Below, one piece after another: positions 58,608 through 64,000 of a DNA stretch of 64,000 nucleotides. Below the pieces are notes generated by a model, which ran no database searches, was not told the DNA's origin, and saw only the letters and a list, made by a program, of their open reading frames with translations. Each line of letters opens with the position of its first letter. Within the stretch, counting starts at the first letter, position 1. A program made the position numbers and the translations under genes. The stretch covers positions 62,001 through 126,000 of the forward strand of contig NZ_JAJSAX010000007.1 of NCBI RefSeq assembly GCF_021261315.1. Reading direction: 5' to 3'. The DNA comes from Epilithonimonas sp. JDS (GTDB taxonomy: Bacteria; Bacteroidota; Bacteroidia; Flavobacteriales; Weeksellaceae).

Positions 58608-58970
58608 ATGAATAAGATTTTAATTTTTGATGACGATGCAAGTATTCTGGAGGTTATCACTATCATTTTTGAAGAAAATGGATACAAAGTAGAGATCTCC
58701 GAAACTTCGCACGACATCATAGAAAAAGTTTCAAAATTCCGTCCGGATGTGATTTTGATGGATAATTGGATTCCGAATATCGGCGGCGTGGAAGCAACTA
58801 AACTGCTGAAAAGCAATGAGGAATTCAAAAATATTCCTGTCATCTATGTGACGGCAAATAATGATATTGCAGCCTTGGCAGAAAGTGCGCAGGCAGATGA
58901 TTTTGTTGCAAAACCTTTTAACCTGGAAGATCTTGAGGAAAAAGTGGCGCACTATATGAAGCTGAAATAA
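58608..58970 (+). CDS. Single-domain response regulator
   Basis: This 120-residue receiver has the DDD pocket at 8-10, Asp52 in ILMDNWIPNIGG, Thr in IYVTANN and Lys in FVAKPFN. It differs from the receiver at 56816 (DNWIP rather than DMMMPE), so the two are not recent copies. It ends the operon at a bidirectional terminator. Confidence 0.92.
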   Translation: MNKILIFDDDASILEVITIIFEENGYKVEISETSHDIIEKVSKFRPDVILMDNWIPNIGGVEATKLLKSNEEFKNIPVIYVTANNDIAALAESAQADDFVAKPFNLEDLEEKVAHYMKLK

Positions 58971-58996
58971 TTTTTTATCAACAACGCTTACAATTG

Positions 58997-59026
58997 AAAA
59001 ACTCTTCCGTCATTGGAAGAGTTTTT
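58997..59026. terminator. Bidirectional terminator, signalling operon / antiporter
   Basis: AAAAACTCTTCC and GGAAGAGTTTTT form a 12-bp stem with a 6-nt loop, serving both convergent units. Confidence 0.9.
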
Positions 59027-59035
59027 GCATTTATT

Positions 59036-60646
59036 TTATGAATGAAAATCCGGATTGATCTTCAGATCATTCAAATCCAGCTGAAGTTCTGCTTTTCTGA
59101 TTTCCTCGTCTTCATAGTATTTTTCTTTTCTCATCTGGAAGATTTCCACCCTTTGTCTGTCGTAGATTTCTTTTAGAATTTCTTCGAAGTTATCAATTTC
59201 CTGAGAGGTACAATTGTTACATTCCATCAGGTCTAATTGATTTTCTGTGTTTTCGGTTTCCAGTGAAATCTGCATCTGATAATTCTTCAGCAGATTACTT
59301 CTCTGCAAAACATCACTGTATTTATTATTAATATGACTCAAAGCCAGTCTGTTGAGCCTCAGTTGAATCTGAGCTTCCTGCTGCTCCTGTGGTAAAACAA
59401 CATCCAAAGGCGGAATGTTGAGTTTTTTGACAATAAATGGCAAAGACAATCCCTGAACTACCAAGGTGATGAAAATCACGATGAAGGTGATAAATAAAAT
59501 CAAGTTACGATGCGGAAAAGGCGAACCGTCCGGCATCAGAAACGGAATTGAAAGCGCCGTTGCCAGAGAAACCACACCTCGCATTCCTGCCCAGCCAATC
59601 ACAAGAGGACCTTTCCAGCCAGGATTTTGTTCTTTCCTTACCGATTTGAAAAGCCATCTGGGAACAAACGCAGCGGGATAAATCCACAAAAACCGAATTG
59701 CAATAGCTACAGCACTAATAATTACCCCATATTTAATTCCCTGAATCAACGATGCTTCTTCAAGTCCGTGAATGATGGAAGGAAGTGACAAGCCTATTAA
59801 TATAAAAACCATTGCATTCATCACGAAAATAACGGTGGTCCAAACGCCCAGCATATTGAGTCGTGTATTTCCGTTTTTGAAAATTTCGTGAGATCGGTAG
59901 GAGATGAAAAGTCCACCTGTCACCACTGCCATTACTCCGGAGAAATGAAATTGTTCTGCACCCAGATATAAAATATAAGGCGTCATTATGGTTAAAGCGG
60001 CATCAATTGCTGAGGTGGTCGGGAGAAAACGATGAATCAAATACATAATTCCACCGCCTGCAAGTCCGCAGACGATTCCCATTCCGGCAACTAAAAAGAA
60101 TTGACCCACTGCTTCGTGCATAGAAAAACTTCCTGTCAGAATCGCAGCCAAAGCAAATCGGAAAACAATCAAAGATGACGCATCATTCACAAGACTCTCA
60201 CCTTCCAGAATGCTCACGATTCTTTTCGGAACTGGTAATCCTTTCAAAACGGTAGTTGCGGCCACGGCATCTGGCGGCGAAATAATTCCGCCTAACAAAA
60301 ATCCTAAAGCCAATGTAAATCCTGGGATCATAGCCTGAGAAAGATAAGCAATAATCACAGACGTTGCGAAAACCAATCCGAAAGCCAAAAGCGAAATCGG
60401 TCTTTTCCATTTCCAAAAGTCATTCCAGGAGGTGTACCATGCGGCTTCGTAAAGCAATGGCGGAAGAAAGATCAGAAAAACCAATTCCGGATCCAGCTCT
60501 ATTTCCGGAATTCCCGGGAGTAAACTGATTGCCAAGCCTGCGATGACCAAAAATATCGGATAAGCGATTTTCATTTTTCTGGCCACCATCACCATCATGA
60601 AAACTGAAAAAAGTAAGGCTAGTATTAATAATAAATTATGATGCAT
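59036..60646 (-). CDS. Na+/H+ antiporter, CPA1/NhaP type
   Basis: This 536-residue inner-membrane protein with about 12 transmembrane segments exchanges Na+ or K+ for protons. Signature residues are Asp126 in GIISPPDAVAATTV and EGESLVND at 148-155, with Asp155 as the transport aspartate. A soluble C-terminal tail from ~415 is charged and helical, with a Cys pair (MECNNCTSQE). It is a single gene convergent with the signalling operon. Confidence 0.92.
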   Translation of the reverse strand: MHHNLLLILALLFSVFMMVMVARKMKIAYPIFLVIAGLAISLLPGIPEIELDPELVFLIFLPPLLYEAAWYTSWNDFWKWKRPISLLAFGLVFATSVIIAYLSQAMIPGFTLALGFLLGGIISPPDAVAATTVLKGLPVPKRIVSILEGESLVNDASSLIVFRFALAAILTGSFSMHEAVGQFFLVAGMGIVCGLAGGGIMYLIHRFLPTTSAIDAALTIMTPYILYLGAEQFHFSGVMAVVTGGLFISYRSHEIFKNGNTRLNMLGVWTTVIFVMNAMVFILIGLSLPSIIHGLEEASLIQGIKYGVIISAVAIAIRFLWIYPAAFVPRWLFKSVRKEQNPGWKGPLVIGWAGMRGVVSLATALSIPFLMPDGSPFPHRNLILFITFIVIFITLVVQGLSLPFIVKKLNIPPLDVVLPQEQQEAQIQLRLNRLALSHINNKYSDVLQRSNLLKNYQMQISLETENTENQLDLMECNNCTSQEIDNFEEILKEIYDRQRVEIFQMRKEKYYEDEEIRKAELQLDLNDLKINPDFHS

Positions 60647-60896
60647 TTGTGTACGATTTGTTGTGAATTAAGATGTAAAAATATCATTCTATCTATTAAA
60701 ATCCTAAATATCAAATCAATTAATTTAATTATTAAATCTACTGAGATTCATTCTTTAATTAATGCTTTAATTATAAGTAAGTTATAGAAGGATTTTGGCT
60801 AATAAGTCTTACTTTTAGTTTTTTGAAATTTGGATGATTAAATTGTAACAAATACAGCTTTAAAACTACATATAGAACAAATATTTTTATCAAGAA
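60647..60896. other. Divergent gap, antiporter / M13 peptidase
   Basis: This 250-nt, very AT-rich gap shows no clear -7 element, repeat array or gene. Confidence 0.4.
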
Positions 60897-62921
60897 ATGA
60901 AAAAGATCTCACTTACAGCATTAATGTTAGCTTCTTTGGTAAGCACTGTTTCTGCGCAATCCAAGCAAAACGCTCTGGAATTGACTTATATGGACACCAC
61001 TGTTCGTCCGCAAGATGATTTTTACAACTATGTCAACGGAACCTGGATGAAAACCGCCAAGATTCCTGCAGACAAGCCAAGCTGGGGATCTTTCACACAG
61101 TTGAGAGAGACAACAGATATGAATTCATTGGGACTTTTGGACAACATCCTGAAAGAGAAATTCGAGAACGGTTCCGAAGGGCAGAAGATCCAGGCGCTTT
61201 ACCAGACTTATATGGATATGAACAAGCGTAATGCCGACGGTCTTAATCCTATCAAAGGAGATCTTGCTAAAATTGATGGTATCAAGAATCTTGCGGATCT
61301 TCAGAAATATCTGATCGACGCAACGAAGAGAGGCGACAACTCATTCTACGAGTGGGGTGTAGACGGCGATCTTAAGGATTCTAAAATGAACGCTGTTTAT
61401 TTGGGTGATGCATCTTTGGGTCTTGGAAGAGATTATTATCAAAAAGATTCTCCGAAGAATACAGAAACCATCGAGGAATACAAAAAGTATGTAGCTCAGG
61501 TTCTAACTGAGATCGGTTACAAGAACTCAGCAGTTGTCGCGGGACAAATTGTAGATTTCGAAAAGAAAATTGCTAAAACATTGCTGACGAATGAGCAGAT
61601 CCGTGATGCTACGCTTCAGTACAATCCTAAGACTTTACCTGAACTTAAAGCCTTAGTTAAGAACATCGATCTTCCAAAATATTTGGCTGAAGTAGGCGTT
61701 AAAACTGATAAAGTAATCATTGGAGAATTGGGTTATTACAAAAACCTTGATACTTTCCTGACAGAGAAAAATATCCCTCTGATTAAGGATTATCTTAAAT
61801 TCAACTTGGTTTCAGGAAGCGCAGGTTACCTGAATCAGAAATTGGATACAATGAAATTCGATTTCTACAGCAAATATCTACAAGGCCAGCAGGAGCAGAG
61901 AGCGATGAACAAAAGAGCGCTTGGTTTGATCAATGGCGTTGTGGGTGAAGCTTTCGGTAAAGTGTATGTTGAGAAGTTTTTTACGCCTGAGGCTAAAGCA
62001 CAGATGTTAACTTACGTGGATTATCTTAAGAAAAGTTTTGCGGTTCACATCAACGGACTGACTTGGATGTCATCTGTAACGAAGACCAAAGCATTAGAGA
62101 AATTAAATAAATTCACCGTTAAGATCGCTTATCCAGATACTTGGAAGGACTATTCTAAATTGACTCTTAAATCTGAAAAAGATGGCGGAACACTTTACGC
62201 AAACCTTCAGAATGTTTCTAGCTGGCATTACGCTAAGGAATTGGAAAAAGTTGGAAAACCTGTAGATAAAGCAGAGTGGGGAATGTCTCCACAGACTGTG
62301 AACGCTTATTACAATCCGGTAAACAACGAGATCGTTTTCCCTGCTGCGATTCTTCAGCCGCCTTTCTTCAATCCAGCGGCAGATGCTGCGGTTAACTTTG
62401 GAGGAATTGGAGCGGTAATCGGGCACGAGATGACGCACGGTTTTGATGACAGTGGTGCACAGTTCGACGGTGATGGTAACCTGAAAGACTGGTGGACTGC
62501 CGAAGACAAAGCCAACTTCGAGAAAGCAACGAAAAGTTTAGCAGCTCAGTACGATACCTATTCTCCGGTAAAAGATATCCACGTGAACGGAACTTTTACA
62601 AACGGAGAGAATATCGCTGATCTTGGCGGTGTCAATATCGCTTATGACGCATTGCAAATGTACCTTAAAGACAAAGGAACGCCTGGAAAAATTGACGGTT
62701 ATACACCGGATCAAAGATTCTTCTTAAGTTGGGCGACCGTATGGAGAACGCTTTCTACCGAGAAGTTTATGACCAATCAGGTGAAAACAGATCCACACTC
62801 TCCAGGACTTTACAGAAGTTTCGGACCATTGGTAAACACCGAAGCCTTCTACAAAGCGTTTGATGTGAAGCAAGGCGACAAGCTTTACAAAAAACCGGAA
62901 GAAAGAGTAAAAATCTGGTAA
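60897..62921 (+). CDS. M13 family metallopeptidase (PepO/neprilysin-like)
   Basis: This 674-residue endopeptidase has a signal peptide (~1-20, ending VSAQ). The M13 N-terminal domain spans ~25-420 (VRPQDDFYNYVNGTWMKTAKIP, broken; NQKLDTMKF). The catalytic domain has the zinc motif HEMTH at 510-514 and the third ligand Glu571 in NGENIADLGG, with the substrate-binding NAYYNPVNNEIVFPAAILQPPFF (broken) upstream. M13 enzymes cut short peptides. Its C-terminal KxW (VKIW) is the family ending. It should be periplasmic or secreted; no T9SS domain is present. Confidence 0.96.
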   Translation: MKKISLTALMLASLVSTVSAQSKQNALELTYMDTTVRPQDDFYNYVNGTWMKTAKIPADKPSWGSFTQLRETTDMNSLGLLDNILKEKFENGSEGQKIQALYQTYMDMNKRNADGLNPIKGDLAKIDGIKNLADLQKYLIDATKRGDNSFYEWGVDGDLKDSKMNAVYLGDASLGLGRDYYQKDSPKNTETIEEYKKYVAQVLTEIGYKNSAVVAGQIVDFEKKIAKTLLTNEQIRDATLQYNPKTLPELKALVKNIDLPKYLAEVGVKTDKVIIGELGYYKNLDTFLTEKNIPLIKDYLKFNLVSGSAGYLNQKLDTMKFDFYSKYLQGQQEQRAMNKRALGLINGVVGEAFGKVYVEKFFTPEAKAQMLTYVDYLKKSFAVHINGLTWMSSVTKTKALEKLNKFTVKIAYPDTWKDYSKLTLKSEKDGGTLYANLQNVSSWHYAKELEKVGKPVDKAEWGMSPQTVNAYYNPVNNEIVFPAAILQPPFFNPAADAAVNFGGIGAVIGHEMTHGFDDSGAQFDGDGNLKDWWTAEDKANFEKATKSLAAQYDTYSPVKDIHVNGTFTNGENIADLGGVNIAYDALQMYLKDKGTPGKIDGYTPDQRFFLSWATVWRTLSTEKFMTNQVKTDPHSPGLYRSFGPLVNTEAFYKAFDVKQGDKLYKKPEERVKIW

Positions 62922-62944
62922 GATCAGCATTATAATAAAATGAC

Positions 62945-62976
62945 AAAGTCCTGTGAATTTCACGGGATTTTTTTTG
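62945..62976 (+). terminator. Terminator of M13 peptidase gene
   Basis: AGTCCTGTGA and TCACGGGATT pair with G-T wobbles around ATT, followed by eight T. The remaining gap to 63160 is AT-rich and empty. Confidence 0.75.
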
Positions 62977-63163
62977 TGGTTTGAATTTAATCTTACGAAA
63001 GTATTATGAATATTAAACAAACGTACTCTTAATGTGACAAGTTTTCTTTTTTTAATGAGTTTCATATTTAAATTAAACTTGCTTTCAGCAGAACCAAATA
63101 TTATTGTATCTAATAAATTAGTGATATAATTTACTTTTGATGATCCATTTGTTGGCAAACAAA

Positions 63164-63187
63164 AAGCCCACTTGTTCGAGTGGGCTT
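63164..63187 (-). terminator. Terminator of partial T9SS gene
   Basis: AAGCCCACT and AGTGGGCTT pair around TGTTCG. Read on the minus strand it is followed by TTTTTG. Confidence 0.85.
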
Positions 63188-63210
63188 AGTATTAAGATAA
63201 TTCTAGAGAA

Positions 63211-64000
63211 TTATTTTTTGATAGCTTTGAAAGTTTTTACACTTCCGTCTTCCATTTGTAGGTTAACGATGTATAATCCAGATTTCAAGCTAGAAAGGTT
63301 AAGTTCTGCAGAAGGTGCAAGCGTTTTAACTTGTCTTCCGGAGATGTCATTAACTGATACGGATTTAACTCCTTTCACATCAGATATTCTAAGAACATCA
63401 GTGAATGGATTTGGATATACAGAGATACCAGCTTTAGTTACGTCAGAAACTGCAAGCGCATCTTGGTAATCAAGTGTGTAATCTTCTGTTTGTCCATTTA
63501 CCATATTTGCACAGCCAGAAACTAAAGCAGTATGGATAGTTGCTCCAGAGAAGTTATATTTAATTCTCATGAATTTTTTACCTAATGAAGTACCTGCTGG
63601 GATTTCGATATTTTTAGTTAATGTAACTGGATTATCTGTTACTCCAGATACTCTAAGCATTGTTTCTGTAGTGTTCCAGTAAGATTCGCCAGCATCATCA
63701 AAGTCTCCATCGTTGTTCCAGTCGATAAATACAGATGCAGCCCATCCATTTACAGGATTTCCGTTAGTAGTTCCTTGGATAGTCAATGGTACACTTGTTA
63801 CATTGTTTTTTACAGGGAATTCTATAGTTGTAAAATTCTGATGAACCGGGAACGAACCAATTGTTGTAGCTGTAGGATCGGATGTGTTTGTAACACCTGC
63901 GAAGTTTACAGACTTAATTGGAGCAATAGCAGTCGGTGCAGTAGATGTCAATGGTCCACAGTGTCCAACTGTATTATTTGTACTGAAAGTAATTTCCTGA
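63211..64000 (-). CDS. T9SS type A secreted protein, C-terminal part (truncated by window)
   Basis: The reading frame is open to the window edge with no stop, so only the last 262 or so residues are seen; a TTG at 63951 is not a convincing start. It shows a GEVED domain (ASVFIDWNNDGDFDDAGESY, FMRIKYNFSG, CANMVNGQTEDYTLDY) and a type A sorting domain (VYPNPFTDVLRIS, GRQVKTLAP, LKSGLYIVNL, KAIKK). The domain order is the same as at the end of the secreted zincin at 14129-17026, but any catalytic part would lie outside the window. Confidence 0.85.
   Translation of the reverse strand, partial: QEITFSTNNTVGHCGPLTSTAPTAIAPIKSVNFAGVTNTSDPTATTIGSFPVHQNFTTIEFPVKNNVTSVPLTIQGTTNGNPVNGWAASVFIDWNNDGDFDDAGESYWNTTETMLRVSGVTDNPVTLTKNIEIPAGTSLGKKFMRIKYNFSGATIHTALVSGCANMVNGQTEDYTLDYQDALAVSDVTKAGISVYPNPFTDVLRISDVKGVKSVSVNDISGRQVKTLAPSAELNLSSLKSGLYIVNLQMEDGSVKTFKAIKK

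Overview
The window looks like a chromosomal stretch of a Bacteroidota (Flavobacteriia) bacterium, most likely Chryseobacterium or a close Weeksellaceae relative. The evidence is AT-rich DNA, promoters with the Bacteroidota -7 element TAnnTTTG, secreted proteins ending in type IX secretion (T9SS) sorting domains of both the type A (short 'YPNP' module) and type B (gliding-associated C-terminal domain) kinds, many small Cys-lipidated proteins, and lineage-typical blocks (rpmB-rpmG-DUF4295-ftsY; parA-parB-DUF5683-dapB-lepB-WbqC). No insertion sequence, prophage, CRISPR array or rRNA was found. Assignments come from reading the proteins and from memory of the families; no database search was run.

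Layout. 0.2-3.2 kb: a small surface module (Gly-rich lipoprotein with a JAMM-like motif, a DUF6705-like lipoprotein, an M23 peptidase). 3.3-10.3 kb: asnB, purA, a glycine-zipper lipoprotein, a polytopic membrane protein, ruvB. 10.6-12.4 kb: a tandem pair of T9SS type A cargo proteins. 12.6-17 kb: an MBL hydrolase, coaE and a large secreted zincin. 17.1-21.7 kb (minus strand): stress membrane protein, ftsY, DUF4295, L33, L28, an ArsC-like protein, a deoxynucleoside kinase and two exported proteins. 22-28.4 kb: tsf and a tandem pair of ~900-residue T9SS type B proteins. 28.5-35.7 kb: mixed housekeeping (trmB, folA, recR) and envelope genes. 35.9-42.6 kb: a TonB-like protein and the parAB/dapB/lepB operon. 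42.7-45.7 kb: an exported subtilase, a lipocalin-like lipoprotein and an OmpA-like lipoprotein. 45.7-49.5 kb: a four-gene set resembling the mycobacterial decaprenylphosphoryl-D-arabinose pathway. 49.6-51.4 kb: cysteine desulfurase, thioredoxin and two identical tRNA-Asp genes. 51.7-59 kb: a signalling operon with two histidine kinases, stand-alone receivers, CheR and CheB but no CheA, CheW or chemoreceptor. 59-64 kb: a Na+/H+ antiporter, an M13 peptidase and a truncated T9SS type A protein running off the window.

Two things stand out. First, several intergenic gaps hold short arrays with a strict 7-nt (once 8-nt) period that end at or just before a start codon (ftsY, recR, parB, the DprE2-like gene, the HAD phosphatase, the deoxynucleoside kinase). 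The unit sequence differs at each site but the period is kept, and three sites have a second array in inverted orientation. Second, the UbiA/DprE1/DprE2/HAD gene set implies that a Gram-negative, non-mycolate bacterium makes a lipid-linked D-arabinofuranose donor; the DprE1-like protein has Ala where the mycobacterial enzyme has the benzothiazinone-target Cys.
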